Notes: a model not told the origin generated them from the letters alone. A stretch of DNA of 64,000 nucleotides from Sambucus nigra (GCA_949130495.1 OX422208.1:688897702-688961701), one strand, 5' to 3'; counted from the first letter of the stretch, positions 12,344 to 25,307 are shown. A program made the numbers and translations.

Positions 12344-12915
12344 GTTATGGTTCCGGGTTGGGTTTATATATGTATGTTAAATGATACAACTAGAATGGTA
12401 TGACTTATGTATATGGATATGAGTATACACAAGATTTAGGGATTATTTTCATAACTAATCCAGATATGTTTATGAATATTAAACATAATCAAGAGGTATA
12501 AATAACATATTAACAATGTTAAATGGTAGAAACCTAGTGGATTAATCATAGTGAATGAATAATGATTCATAGTATGAGATTATGGTATGTTCCTTAATAA
12601 TGGGTTGGTGAAGAGTAGTAAACTCTCAATGTGTTTTAGGAAGGTGACTAAGTTGATTGAATGTCTAGTCATAGAATGGTTATGGTTTGGTTTAATCATA
12701 TAAACGATGGAAACGAAATAGTTAAATGACAAATATTTTTAAGATAGTTCATATTAGTTGATTACTCTGCATCTTGATGGGGATTTATATTATGATGTGT
12801 ACCTTATGGCATAAGGTAGTTATGAGTTGGGTCATTTCTCTTCGATGACTATTGTGAATATGTGAGTTGGGATAATGCTTTATGTTTACTATTGTTGTGA
12901 GTGCAACATATTACA
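10932..12915 (+). repeat. possible solo LTR of a Tekay/Del-type gypsy element
   Basis: It starts with TGTAATACCACGTG, like the TGTAATACCCCG start of the Tekay-like LTRs elsewhere in this window, and ends in TTACA just before TAGTGGTTCCAAGCA, which is a weak match to a tRNA-Met primer site (TGGTATCAGAGC). No second copy or target duplication was found (ATCAA versus TTTAG). It contains the CA/TA microsatellite. This is an inference from the ends only. Confidence 0.3.
12256..12341. repeat. compound microsatellite (AC)n(AT)n
   Basis: About 14 AC dinucleotides (12256-12284) run directly into about 28 AT dinucleotides (to 12341). It creates a spurious Thr-His/Ile-Tyr reading frame. Likely length-variable. 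Confidence 0.95.
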
Positions 12916-14424
12916 TTTAGTGGTTCCAAGCAAAGGAGAAATAATTAACGAGTAAGCACAGGTAGTTATAAAATTAAATAAATCATAACAAACCATTTCA
13001 AATATTTTTGTAGCTATAACTCCTCCTAGTCATTTTTCATCTAAACCATATTCATTAAGTAGAAGTTTCTCCACTTTCGATGAATGTTAGAACCCATCTT
13101 CTACCAGTTTAGAATCCATTTACATAAAATGACTTGGGTATTTGGTGAAATAGATATATTATGGTTTACATAGAAGAATCTTATCCTTTTGGTGATAAAT
13201 CATATATATTATATAGAAACTGTAGTGCACTAAATATGAGATTTATTTTGTATTGGTTATCCACTTTAGTACTAAAGATGGACATATTTTTTATTACTCT
13301 TAACCACATATATGTTATTAAAATAAAATAAACATACTTCCGTAAAAAGAGTAGAAGCCGAACCAAAGTTCCTTCTATTCTTACATACTCATAAGAAATC
13401 ATTAAAATTAATCTCTAATTATCAAAACTGAGACTCACGTCTCCATTGCAATTACAAATTCCCAATCGTAGATAAATTCACCTATCACTAGTTCGCTAGA
13501 TTTCTGGAACCAATAATTGATGGCACATGTGTCTACAATGCATGTTACTGTAGCAAAAACATTAAACGTTATTTCACTTTTTAAAAATAAAATGTATATA
13601 CCCTATTCTTTTAAATAGCATAAACTTATTAACTCTTATTGTCGTTCTGACTGATCTTAGTGAATTCACTTGCAATTATGCAATTCACTAACTATCTTTG
13701 AAACCTATCCACTGCCTGAATTCTAACATTCCAGTTTCTGATTCAACTTTATCTTATATCCACCTTTAGGATAAGAAGTGAAGTTATTTAAGTAACTTGA
13801 ATACTTATATGATTTCCAGATAAAACCTTTTAGCTGGGGAGGATATCAACGTGGGTTTCCCCATTAATTTCCCCTCCTTAGAATATCAGTCCCATTATAT
13901 GATAAATCACCATCAAAACATAATCTTGTAACTAAGGTTGTATTAATCATGTGAATATTCCTTTAAGTTCATTCATGGCAACATGCCTACTATATGACCG
14001 TGATTATCAAATATTAGATGGGAGATAATCATCATATTAGAGGCAATGGACACCAATTAATACTGATGTCATAGTATATCTTACTTAATGAATAAGTCAT
14101 ATTGTGTCATCTCATTAATCTTGCTCACTTATATTCTAGATCTCCTTACAAAAAACTTATAGTGTCATTATTCAAGACAACACTGAGAAAATACATATAT
14201 ACATTTCTCTACCGTCAATACTATGTCCAATTAAAATTCAGTTCCTTTAATTATTACTATAAAGTATATAAAATTGAGTATCAAACATTGGATATTGGAG
14301 TTGCCATTTAAAATTAAAGAATCACATAATAAAGAACATATTATGACAAGTAATTAACTTTAAATTAAAGTTAGGTCCTTCAACCATTTTAATAGAAATC
14401 GTTAGTATTCCAATTACCTTTTGA

Positions 14425-14745
14425 ATAGCATTCTTCTTTGGAGAACCTATTATCCATAATCAAATTACACTGGCCAGTTCCTTCAGTTTTTACCATCTAT
14501 GCAAAGACAATTCCAAATAAAATTAAGAGCTGTCATTTTAGTCCCATAAAATTATAGCATTCCTCTTTGGAAAACCTACTATAATTTTGTGTCTAAGTGT
14601 ATATCCCAACTAAATTTAGACTATCACATATCACAGAGACTCCTCCTTTGGGGGGGGGGGGGGGGGGGAGGGTCCAATATGAATATGAGGCCAAAAGTTT
14701 CACTAGTTACCACAATATATAGTATTCTTCTTTAGAGGACCTACT
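14425..14745. repeat. dispersed copies of a 25 bp motif
   Basis: ATAGCATTCTTCTTTGGAGA and relatives occur at 14425-14449, 14554-14580 and 14719-14745, with a partial copy near 14640 that runs into the G tract. The spacing is irregular (about 130, 85 and 80 bp). The function is unknown; it may be a retrotransposon leader or LTR motif. Confidence 0.6.
14650..14668. repeat. homopolymer run of 19 G
   Basis: Nineteen consecutive G, extended to about 23 G within 23 positions if the single A at 14669 is allowed. It stands out in an AT-rich background. Confidence 0.9.
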
Positions 14746-16180
14746 TGTTATTGAAAATCTACAAACCGTTAGTGGAGACCGCGGGATTTGTTTATGACCA
14801 TATCCCTCTCCCACTTAGTAATATAAAACTTTTGTGAGGGTTGTCAAAAATACAAGCTTAATTTTAATATTTTAAAAATACAGGGTAACGGATGCGTGTC
14901 AAAAATTCGAATTGCCGAAATTTATGCTCGTCCAAAACGCGTGTAATAAATAAAAATTCTATATTCTCTTATATTCACAAAAGAAATTAGGTAATTTAAT
15001 TTATATTTTCTAATTACACATATCAAAGACCTATAACTTTAAAATTTTAAATTAAACATATAACCATGGAGACTTTTCAATTTTAAATTGTCCAATTAAA
15101 ATAATGGGATTTAAAAAAAAATTATTCAAGTTAAAATAATTGATTTCCTAATTTTAATTATTCAAAATAATTTGGAAATAAATAAAATAATTTAAAATAA
15201 TTTGGAAATAAATAAATAATTTGGAAATTTAATTTAATTTGAATAATAAATAAAATCATAAGTTTAATAAATCTAAATTGGAACCACCAAAAATTCTATT
15301 TTATAAGAAAACTATGATCTGAGGCTTAGTCCAATAATATTTGTCCATGTTGTCCAATTTAATAGGTACACTAAAATTGATTAATTTTAACACACCATTA
15401 AATAAAACATAAATATTAAACAAGAAACACAATCACAATAGAATAAGAAAAACAAAAGATATAGTCCATAAACAATAAGGAGGCTAAAAATTAGGTCCCT
15501 CCCCATTATGTTCTCTAATTCTTTATCTCATGCAATCTTAGACTCTAAGAATACTTTCCAAACAAGGAACCATACCAAGTAGAAAATTTGGGCTAAGTTG
15601 AATCTTACCCTAACTATGCCACCACCACCAAAACACTCCAAAAGATTTCTCATGCCAAAACAGCACATAACCGCACCATCGCGTCATGTCATTAGGGCGC
15701 ACAGTATGCCTATGAAGTGTGTCGTGACACCTCAGTGTGATGTTTTAATCACTAACTCATACTTCCATGGCTCATTACGACACAATAAGAGTCCACCAAA
15801 ACTATCCAAAATGTTTTTCAACAAATATCATTCATTCCAAAATAATCTTTGGTGCTCGGCTCAACAATCGATGTAGATTCCAATGACCCCCCAAAATTAT
15901 ATGTAATAATTACTACCAAATCGAATTATCTAAAACTAAAAATTAAATATTACAACGTAATCGAAGATAGAAAAATAAAAATGCATAAACCAGTGTAGGA
16001 TCCAATCACATAAAATTAATAAACAATAATCAGACCATAATGGAGAGACGAAACTTATGAATCTCTGTCAAATTCAGACTTTAAATCTAGAATTCATTCA
16101 AGCTTCATTAAAGATTAAAAAAATTTATTAAACTAATTGTGATGGACAACAAGGATTTCACAATTATCATGTAAATCAAA

Positions 16181-17901
16181 ACCATGATTTGATACCAATT
16201 ATTGAGGTAGATCATTTGATTTATATGACAACTAGTTATAATAACAAAATATATGGTGGATCTACATAGGAGATTCAAGATCTCATATCTTTTATGTTCC
16301 TTCTGTCTTGAACATTAGAGATTTTGTCTTCTTTGTGTTACACCAAGCCGCGTTGTAATTCTAACGGTGTGGCGGCCGCAAAATCGAAATGATTTTTTTA
16401 AAATCTTAATAGTATTAAAATACGATCTTTCTCCATTTTTATATCTTTCTACCTCTGGAAAGCACAAAAATAATTCAGCCCCACCCGATCAACGATTCTC
16501 AAGTTATGTCTTTGATAAGTAGACACACTGACGTGTCACGAATTTGTTTGAGCAAATGAAATCATATGTTCATGAATTGATTTCATCCCCAATCCTTCAT
16601 ATCCATGAAACTCAAAATATTATATCAAGGTTTTTGTGTATTGGAATACTTTCTTGAATATTGAATCAACGTTCTTGATTCGTTCTTGCTTTGATTCTAG
16701 ATCTAATCTGTGTTGTCAGATTTGCTTCGTAAATCACTAGTTTATAAAGATGTGTGAACAAGGAGGAAAAAATGATCTTCGAATGATTTGAAATTTCTTG
16801 TGTCTCTTCATATATGTATAAGGAACTCGTGGTTCCAATTTCATAATTTTTTGGACTCTCCAAATATCCAGAATCGATTTTACAAGGTGAGAACTTTGAA
16901 AGAGACCTAGAGATATTTCATGATATTCCTTTAAGACAATGCATGTCATTAGTGTGTGGTCACCAAGGAGGATGACCCTACCACTCTTTAGGTATTTTTC
17001 TGATCTTTAATGATCCCACTCTTATTATGAGACAAGGGGTTTCTTATATAGGCTAGCACGGGGATCCATAGGAGAAATACGAGACTATATTCCTTTAAAA
17101 TTAGGAATCCTAATTAAACACTATAATTAATTCCAAAATTATATAAATTATTATTATTCATTCCACTATATAATAATAATTTCAGTCTAGTCTACTATCT
17201 CAAAATTATAATTTTGAGCTCCTCATTATTAAATGTTTAATAGTCTCCACGCATTAAGATTACAGATACCTATTGATTATATTGAATTACCGACAATTAT
17301 ATTTAATGGACCTCTTATAAATTCCTTGAGATTGTCCACTTAATTTATTTGATATGTCGGATAATTAAATTCACCGACCGGGTTTGATATAATCAAAACT
17401 TAAAAGCTACATCAAGAGAATATCATAAATCTTTATACTAAGATGTAGATTCCATTCATAATTAACGTTGACCATACGTTAATCACCATTACCCATTCTA
17501 CTAAGCTTATTAATCCATAAATGAATCACACCCAATAGGTCAAAGTAATGAAAAATTGATGCATGTGCCCATCAATTATGTCTAGATTAAGAGATTAAGC
17601 ACTCATAATAACCATGAGATGTTCATTATCTTATATAGTAAATATAAAGATGTCGTATAATACAAACAAAGTGTACTAGCACAATAATTTGAAACTATAC
17701 CATTTCTTGTAATCAAGATATACCTACTAAAATGTTATGCTATAATCCAGCCAATGGTTTGTCCATCTTCGTCTAAGATTGTGAATTATATTTATGTTTT
17801 ACAAGAACCAATGATTTGATCTTTCGTGTGTAAGACTAAATCTACACACCAAATCATCTATTGTGTCTAATAAAAGACATCTCTGCATAAATATTAATAA
17901 T
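16181..17901 (-). other. possible minus-strand copia LTR or leader
   Basis: ATTTGATACCA at 16187-16197 reads on the minus strand as TGGTATCAAAT, a partial tRNA-Met primer site, with an LTR expected to its right. The region is non-coding, but no partner LTR was found in the window, so the assignment is weak. The right edge abuts the target duplication of the Tat element. Confidence 0.25.
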
Positions 17902-17906
17902 ATGAC
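17902..17906. other. left target site duplication of the Tat element
   Basis: ATGAC, pairing with ATGAT at 29495-29499. Confidence 0.65.
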
Positions 17907-18436
17907 TGTTGATCCCCAAAACTATCCATCTACATGGACAAATCCGAAATGGACACTTGTCTCCTTAACAATCCTAGTCAGCGGCCACTTAATTACCCCT
18001 GAAGATAGTTGCTCGTTAGGCAGGACGACCAACACGAAGAATGTTGATCATCAAAGTAGATAAATAAACACCTGTTGGGAAACAGCCAAAGGTCCTCCCA
18101 GACGTGGTCTAGACTATCAACCATTGCATTCATTATGTACGGGTGTAAATGTTTGAATATATAAAGGCATTCCAACCCTTGATCTCCAGGTCAGTATAAA
18201 TACATTGTATTTCTTTCACAAAAGGCAAGATAGAATGGATTCTAGGTTATTCTTCTTGTAGCGGGAGTACCTAGTTTTTTGTAATCACTCAAATCAATAC
18301 AATAACAATGGATGTAGGCTTTTCTTCATAGCCAAACCACTTTAAAACTCGTTTTCTCTTGTGTAATTATTTGATTGCAAACTAGATTTTATCTATTATT
18401 AAAAAATTGGATCTAGTCCATTTTTTTACATCAACA
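17907..18436 (+). repeat. 5' LTR of the Tat element
   Basis: TGTTGAT ... ATCAACA with a 7 bp perfect inverted terminal pair. It is homologous to 28956-29494 over its length. A TATA box TATATAAA is at 18158-18165 and a second TATAAATA at 18195-18202; the first is conserved in the 3' LTR. Confidence 0.9.
18158..18165 (+). promoter_or_regulatory. TATA box in the Tat 5' LTR
   Basis: TATATAAA, conserved at 29215-29222 in the other LTR. Confidence 0.55.
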
Positions 18437-18456
18437 GATTGGTGTTGTCTCTAGGA
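18437..18456 (+). other. primer binding site of the Tat element
   Basis: GATTGGTGTTGTCTCTAGGA directly after the LTR; it resembles the TTGGCGCCGTCTGTGGGA sites common in this lineage, with several changes. Confidence 0.6.
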
Positions 18457-18506
18457 ACGTGTGTCTATTACCGTTCTCTATCTTGTACGTCTTTGTTCAA
18501 AAGAAA

Positions 18507-20120
18507 ATGAATGATCCTGAGAGTAGTACTAAAAATGAAGGAAATTCTATCGTCCGATTGTCTCTGCCTACAGTAGTCGATTTGAATGGAATTCTCGCCA
18601 GTATTGTCAGGGGTCAAGATGCTATGCAGAATACCATAAGGAAATTGACTCAATCATTACAAGCCAAGTCTCCAGCCCTTTTTAAGAAAAATGCAAGTCC
18701 TTTTCTGAGGAGAGAAATGCCACTTCCGCCTCCTAGGCATAGCCGACATAGTTATTCCAGATCTTCACATGATAGGTCTTAACGTTGAGGAGTAATCTCA
18801 TCACTCAGATCCATAAAATTCTATGACAGCCATTCTCTCTTTCCTAAAAGGCCAAACATTTTGGAAAGATTTATCAGAGATTCGACTTTTGATCGTTTGG
18901 GACCCCGAGCAAACATGAATCATCCCATAGAGTTATCCAGAGCCAATAAACACCTAGTCGAACATCTTGAAGCCTCAATCGAATCCAAATCAAGTGTCCA
19001 ATGATCTGTAAACGTCAAAGAAGACTTCTCAGGAAGAGAGATCAGCACAAACAGATGGTCAGGATGGCTGAGTTGCTTCAAACAGATCTAATGTAGGCAT
19101 TCCTTCATGGAAAGAATTAATCCAGTGGTTAGAAGATCAATAGAGAGAAATGGCCAAGGCAAAGAATCCATTGTAGCAGAATTTTATTAAGGGATCTCCC
19201 TTTATCCAAGCAATTATTAATTTCCCAACTCCATCCAATTTTAAAGCCCCAATGGTTACCCCCAAATATGATGGTAAAACTAGTTTTTCACATTATGCAG
19301 TATTAGGCTGCAGCTGACATATAATTTGTTCCTGATGAAATGAGATGTAGAGCTTTTTCAAGCCCCATTACTGGATCAGCCCAGATATGGTATAACAACT
19401 TACCCCAAGGATAAATTGACAACTTCAATTAACTTGTCGAGCTGTTCATCAGAAACTTATATTTTAGGGTCAAGCCAATTAAGAGAATAACCCATTTCCT
19501 AAGTATCAGGTAGCGAGCAGGGGAAACCACCAGAGAATACATCACCCGTTTTAAAAACGAGAAACTATGAGTGGTTGATTATGAAAATAAAACAACCATT
19601 ACTACTTTAATGAGTGGATTACTTCGAGAGAAGTTATACTAGGCTTTGGCAAAAGATCCTCCCAAAACCATGAGTGAGCTCATGGATAAGGTAGGAAAAA
19701 TCATGAATGTCGAGGAAGCAATGGATGCAAAGCAAAGTCACGCCACTAAGTCTGAGAAGAAGGAGTAGAAACAAAAGAAAGATTATAAGCCTAAAAAGTA
19801 TTGAACATATACTCTATTGGCGGTCAGTTTTCACCATATCCTGGAGGAAATTAAGCACAATAAAGATTTGTGATTGCTCGAAAAGTTGAGGGCACCTCCC
19901 AATAGGAGGGATAAGTCTAAATATTATGATTTCCATAAGGATCATAGCCACATGGTCGATACTTGTATTACTTCAAAGAACGAAGTGTAATCCCTTATCC
20001 ATCGAGGAAAGATGAACAAATTTATTGATCGACGTGAAAGTCGAGAAACAGGAGGAAGGCCAAATTCTCCCTACAAACCTAGAGATTACGGGAAGTAAAA
20101 CCATGAAGATGGTCCCGATC
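18507..20120 (+). pseudogene. gag: Tat gag, heavily broken
   Basis: I place the start at ATG 18507, about 70 bp after the LTR. The N-terminal 90 residues are open (MNDPESSTKNEGNS, a coiled segment, then a basic Pro/Arg/Ser stretch) to a TAA at 18780. After that the capsid region can only be followed across stops and shifts. Recognisable pieces are KYDGKTSFSHY near 19270, a segment ending DPPKTMSELMDKVGKIMNVE (about 19650-19715) that is typical of the end of the gag domain, and a cysteine/histidine cluster YYDFHKDHSHMVDTC near 19920-19975 followed by SLIHRGKMNKFI. Gag would package the RNA. Identification rests on order and these motifs. Confidence 0.75.
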
Positions 20121-20359
20121 TGTCGAAAAAACTCAAATAACCAAAACTTGAACTAGTTATGGTACTTTTTGGCTCTTTTAATTGTCATGTCATTACACGT
20201 GGAGACGCAGGAAGAGGAGATCAAAATGTAAAAAAAAGGCCTAACTGAATAAAGCACAATCCTGTTCCTATATATAAAAAATCAATCTGAATGATGATGA
20301 TCCACCCAGGAAAGTCAACAAAGATAAACTGGTTATCGAATTTTCTAAAAATGATCTCT

Positions 20360-20700
20360 CTGGAGTACTGTACCCTCAAGATGATCCATTGGTCGTCATG
20401 TTTAGAATTCAAGAATCCATCATCACCAGGCATCTGATAGATTATGAAAGCTCAGTTGATACCATGTTCTACCCCTATTTTAAGAGTTTAGGATTAAAAC
20501 TTAGTCAACTAAAACCATACCATAGGGCCTTAATAGGTTTTTCAGGGGAAAAAGTCTATTCCCTTGGGATAGTCAAGTTAGAAGTATTGTTCGGCACTTG
20601 GCCAGCAACCCGCACGAAAAAGATACGATTCTTTGTTATGGATAAAAATATTCAGTCTTCTTACAATTTGATCTTCGACAGGGTATGATTAAAAAAATTT
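20360..20700 (+). pseudogene. pol: Tat aspartic protease remnant
   Basis: Residues IITRHLIDYESSVDTMFYPY (about 20416-20475) correspond to the active-site region; Asp is kept but the following Gly-Ser reads Glu-Ser. GFSGEKVYSLG and SSYNLIFDRV (to 20685) are the conserved downstream features of Tat proteases. The C-terminal Gly-Arg is lost in FDRV. It would cleave gag-pol. Confidence 0.8.
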
Positions 20701-21029
20701 AAGTTGTACCATCCACAGTCCATTAACGTTTGAATTTCCCTACTCACTTTGGGGTTGGTGTCGTGAAAGATGATCAAAATGTGACCAGAGAATGCTATTA
20801 TTCCTCAACCGAGCAAGAAGATTTGGTTGATTTGAAGAATACGAACACCACTTACTAGGTAGACACTACGGAGCCCGATAATAAATCAGAAGTTGATATT
20901 CTGGATCCCCGAGATGAAATGGAGCTAGTCAATAGGCAGACTATAGAAGCCATCAAAAGCATAATCTTGGAGATGAAAAGTCGGAGAGAACCACTCAGAT
21001 CGGCTCCACATTGGATTCACACCTTAAAT

Positions 21030-22930
21030 AAGAATTGATCGCGTTCTTAAGAGAGCAAAGGAATATGTTCACTTAGAGTCATGAGGAAATGCTTGGGATT
21101 GATCCCAACTTCCTCTTTCATGAGCTTAATATTAATAATGACGCCAAGTCGATCAAATAGAGGCACAAGGTGTTCTATCTGGAGAAAAACCAAGCCATAC
21201 AGGAAGAGGTGGAGAAACTATAAAAGTCCCAATTCATTAAGGATGTCAAATATCCAGCATGGTTGGCTAATGTTGTGATGGTCAATAAGAAAAATGATAA
21301 GTGGAGAATGTGTGTAGATTTTACTGATCTTAATAAAGCTTTCCCAAAGGACCACTTTCCACTACCCAGAATTAATCAATTAGTTGATGCCATAGCTGGA
21401 CATGAGTTGTTGAGTTTCATGGATGCTTATTCCCCCACAACCAAATCAAAATAAAATCAGAGGACAGAGAATGCACCTCTTTTATTACCAACCGAGGTAC
21501 TTATTACTGTAATGTAATGCCCTTAGAGTTAAAAAAACGTTGGGGAAATGTAATAGAGGTTAGTCAATAAGGTGTTTAAAGAGAAAATTAGGAAAAATAT
21601 GGAGGTTTATGTAGATGATATGTTGACTAAAATCAAGAAAGATTCAGATCATATCAAAGACCTCAGTCAGACTTTTGATCAGCTGGAAGAGCATCAAATG
21701 AAGTTAAATCCGACCAAGTGTGTCTTCGGTGTGAAAAAGGGAATCTTCCTCAGCTTTATAGTAAACCAAAGAGGAATTGAATCTAATCCTACCAAAATCA
21801 AAGCTCTAATAGAGATGTAGTCGTCAATATGCAAGTAAGATGTTCAAAAACTTATTGGTAGAGTAACTGCCTTAAATCGATTTGTTTCTCAAGTAACAGA
21901 TAGGTCTTTACCATTCTTTAAGGTGCCTAAAAAGACCTTTGAGTGGAATGAAAAGTGTGAAGAAGCATTCCAAGAATAAAATAAGTGTATGGGATCTCCA
22001 CCATTATTGTCCCGACCAGTTTGGGGAGAAAAATTGTACTTGTATTTAGTTGTTTCAAAGTTCGTAATTAGCTTGGCATTAGTTCGATTGGATAATGGGA
22101 TCCAGAAACCAGCATACTACACCAACAAGCATTCCGGGGAGCTGAAATTAGGTATCCACGTTTAAAAAAATTGGCCTTATCACTTATTAAAGCCTCCAGG
22201 TGTATAAAGCCTTATTTTCAAGCGCACACTATAATTGTGTACACTGATCTACCTCTTTGATAAGAACTTTATAAACCTGAAAAGTCAGGCAGGTTGATGT
22301 ATTGGGAAGTAGAGTTGGGAGATTATGACATCATTTACGAGCCAAGCTCATTATTAAAAGGACAAGCTTTGGCAGATTTCATTACAGAGTTCACCTATCC
22401 TGAGGTTACCGACCAACAAAACTTGCCTACTAAGCAGACTTCTTTGGAAGAGAGCTGAGTTCAAAAGCAAGGCAAAGTCGTAACCGACCTACCTGAATCA
22501 TCCCACACTCATGAGATGGTTCAGAAGTATGCTGAAGAAAGTAAGAAGATATTCTTCCATGGAGTTCTATCTATAAAAAGCTTTAGCAGTGATATTCCAT
22601 CATAGAACTTATATGTGGATGGATCATAATACGCAACTGGAAATGTAGAAGGTATCATACTTAATACTCCTAATAATATTGATGTTGAATATGCCCTTAT
22701 GTTTTAATTTAAGGATCCAAATAATGAAGCTGAGTACGAGGCTTTAATAGCCAAAATAGTATTAGCCCATTCACTAGGCGCCGAGCAAGTAGTGGCCCTC
22801 AGTGATTCACCGTTGGTTATTAACCAAGTGCTTCATCTATTTGGAGTCAAGGGAGAGTTGATAACCTATTACTTGACCAAGTCAATGTAAGTCATTTCCA
22901 AATTTCCAGGTGTACAAATGAACAGGATAC
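21030..22930 (+). pseudogene. pol: Tat reverse transcriptase, RNase H and second RNase H
   Basis: RT begins near 21040 across frameshifts; WLANVVMVNKKNDKWRMCVD and LLSFMDAYS (21263-21430) are clear. A frameshift follows and the catalytic YVDDM sits at 21608-21622. RT ends near 21820, then KLIGRVTALNRFVSQVTDRS (about 21850-21910) opens the first RNase H, which decays through stops to about 22390 (ADFITEFTYP). A second RNase H starts at LYVDGS (22612) and includes NNEAEYEALIA (about 22720-22755) and NALARLASAT (about 22950-22980), which lies in the next open segment. Presence of two RNase H domains identifies the Tat lineage. At least four in-frame stops and several shifts make it dead. Confidence 0.85.
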
Positions 22931-24308
22931 CAAGGATAGATAACGCCCGAGTTAATGCACTTGCTCGACTAGCTTCAGCAACAAGAATAGAACTCAGGAG
23001 AAACATTCCAATTGAGATCTTGGAAAGTAAGAGCATAAATAAGGATTCAATGATCAGTTTCATTATTGTAGACTTGGTACCTTCCTGGATGGATTCCATC
23101 AAAGCTTACATAGAAGAAGGAACCCTACCAATTGATCCAAAAAAAGTAAAGAAGCTCCGATATAAAGCAACCAAATATGTGTTGGATAAAGGAATCTTAT
23201 ACAAAAAAGGATTTAATGTTTCCTTACTACGTTGTGTCCATCCATTGGAAGTTGATCATTTGATCAATGAAGTGCATAAAGGAAGGTTCTTGTGGAGCTC
23301 ATTCAGCTGGTCGGTCATTACTTCAAAGAATCAACACCCAGGGATACTACAAGCCAACTATGAGGGCAGACTGTAGGGCCTTCGCAAGAAAGTGTGATAA
23401 GTTCCAGAGGTTTTTTGTAATTCACAAAACACCCAACGCTGCTCTAGTACCGATTACTTCTCCTTGGTCATTCTCTATTTAGGGAATTGACTTGGTCTAC
23501 CCATTGTTGACCACCAAAGGTAGGTTCATGTTCCTGGTAATTGTTGTTGACTATTTTAAAAAATAGGTGGAAGAAAATTCATTGATATAGATGACTTATA
23601 ATAAGGTATACCAATTCATCTGGAAGAACATCATATGTAGTTATGGCATGCCTTATGCCTTCATTACAGACCATGGAGCCCATTTTGATAATGTTGAATT
23701 TAAAGCATATTGTGTTCAATCCAAGATCTAAAAACTCCACTCTGCACTAGTCCATCCACAAAGCAATGGTTAAACGAAAGTGGCAAATATAACCTTATTT
23801 AATGGACTGAAGAAGAGACTTGATGTTGCTAAGGGAAACTGGATTAATAAATTGCACCCTGTTCATTGGGCTTATAGAACAACGTCCAGGACAGGAACTG
23901 GAAAAACACCTTATATGCTTGTGTTTGGGACAAAATCCATGGTACCAGACGGGATAGACCTACCAACTCATAGAGTGCTAAACTTTGATTCTCTTAAGAG
24001 TGACTTGATGATAAGATTAAATTTAGACATGCTAGAAGAAGTCAGAGAAGATGTCGCCCTCAGAAATATTGCATATCAACAAATTACTGCTCGCTTTTAT
24101 AATAAAATGGTCAAGCCGACCAATTTAAAAGAAGGCGGCTATGTTCTTAAGAAGGTCATCTAGAAGGGAAAAAATCTTAAGGTTAATTGGCATGGTCCAT
24201 ATCATAATTTAACGATCATCTGACCAAGGACTTTTCGGCTAAAAAACACTTGATAGGGAAGAATTCAAGAACCCTTGGAATGTCGATCACCTCCACAAAT
24301 TTTATTAG
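22931..24308 (+). pseudogene. pol: Tat integrase, broken
   Basis: A linker (VPSWMDSIKAYIEEGTLP, 23076-23130) leads to the zinc-finger region (HKGRF..., then CRAFARKCDKFQRF, about 23370-23415, after a frameshift). The core keeps the first aspartate (GIDLVYP, about 23482) and the second (FITDHGAHFD, about 23660-23690). The catalytic glutamate position reads lysine (codon AAA 23777-23779, after a TAA at 23771). WAYRTTSRTGTGKTPYMLVF (23869-23930) and the C-terminal PWNVDHLHKFY, obtained across a frame change, end at TAG 24306-24308. The E to K and stops rule out activity. Confidence 0.85.
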
Positions 24309-25307
24309 TGAATACATGCATTGGCATATTGTATTCCTTTTTACTTTATGTTCAACAAAACATCTTTCAAGTTCAATAAAAATCTTGACTTTAGTTCCCT
24401 TAATGTTTTTTTTTTATTTTTTTCAGAGTAAGGCGATATACATCCCCCAGCAACAACAAACAAACAAAGTCTCTTGGCCTTCAGCTCTTGTCGATTAATA
24501 GCACATACTTAATCAGGTTGAACTTACCAAATTCGTGATTCACCAATAGCTTAATGCACAGTCGTGTTTCACCCGACTAAGTTATTACTTCATGTATGAC
24601 TTCATATTAGCAAGTCACGAACAAGAAGTATTACCCGGACCAGTTAAATACATGAATATATTCCTAACACACTTGGTCTCCATTAATAACTTACTTCATG
24701 TAAGACTTCGTCTTCGACAAGTCAAGAACAAGAAGTCTGTAAAACTTTTTATACAACTCAAACAGTTAAAAATAAGTTTTACCCAACTGAGTTAAATGCA
24801 GGAAGACATGTATACATTCCTAACCATTGGAATAACAACATATATTCTTTATACACTTGGTCACCAATGATAACTAATGTTAAACTTGGATCAACAAAAC
24901 TATTTGTAGTTTCATCTAAATGCATTGGTAGAATCTATGGCCCTACAATTACAATTTGATATTCATTATTAAATAATAACTTAGTTGACTGAGTGATTAA
25001 CTAATCATAAGTTGACAACAAAAAAAACATGTATTTCCATTCACTAACAGTATTACATTCAAGATCAAATAAGTACAAAATACAGAAAAGTTATTCAGCT
25101 GGATGTTTTCCTCAACATTTTCTTGTTGCTTTCACTCGGGTTGTTGATCAAATGAGGAGAATGAATTATTTTGTGCACATCGTGACGACCATAATCTCCC
25201 AAGTATTTGCTGATTAAACACTGGGGAATAGCATCAGGAGGAATCCATGATATGTCCAACTTAAATGGGGTCTTGTCATAATCTAGCAAACCAGGTTCAT
25301 TCTAGTA
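24309..25307 (+). other. Tat 3' untranslated region with tandem repeats
   Basis: No sense ORF. Imperfect tandem units start TTACTTCATGTATGACTTC at 24585 and TTACTTCATGTAAGACTTC at 24691, with a third, longer and more diverged unit ending near 24890. Tandem repeats in the hypervariable 3' region are a known trait of Tat/Ogre elements and have been proposed as satellite seeds. Confidence 0.7.
24585..24890 (+). repeat. imperfect tandem repeat, about 106 bp period
   Basis: Units share the TTACTTCATGTA start, an internal CAAGTCA-GAACAAGAAGT and an end around CACTTGGTC-CCA. The second unit carries about 70 extra bases. Confidence 0.6.

Larger units (their letters stand above)
12916..16180. other. 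AT-rich, probably TE-derived DNA without a gene
   Basis: No coding region is supported. The interval holds a G19 run (14650-14668), a diverged repeated motif (14425-14745) and long A/T-rich stretches near 15000-15250. Confidence 0.5.

Noticed and set aside
12094..12384. Open frame of 96 codons with Thr-His and Ile-Tyr repeats
   Set aside because: Half of it is the CA/TA microsatellite; no codon or domain support.
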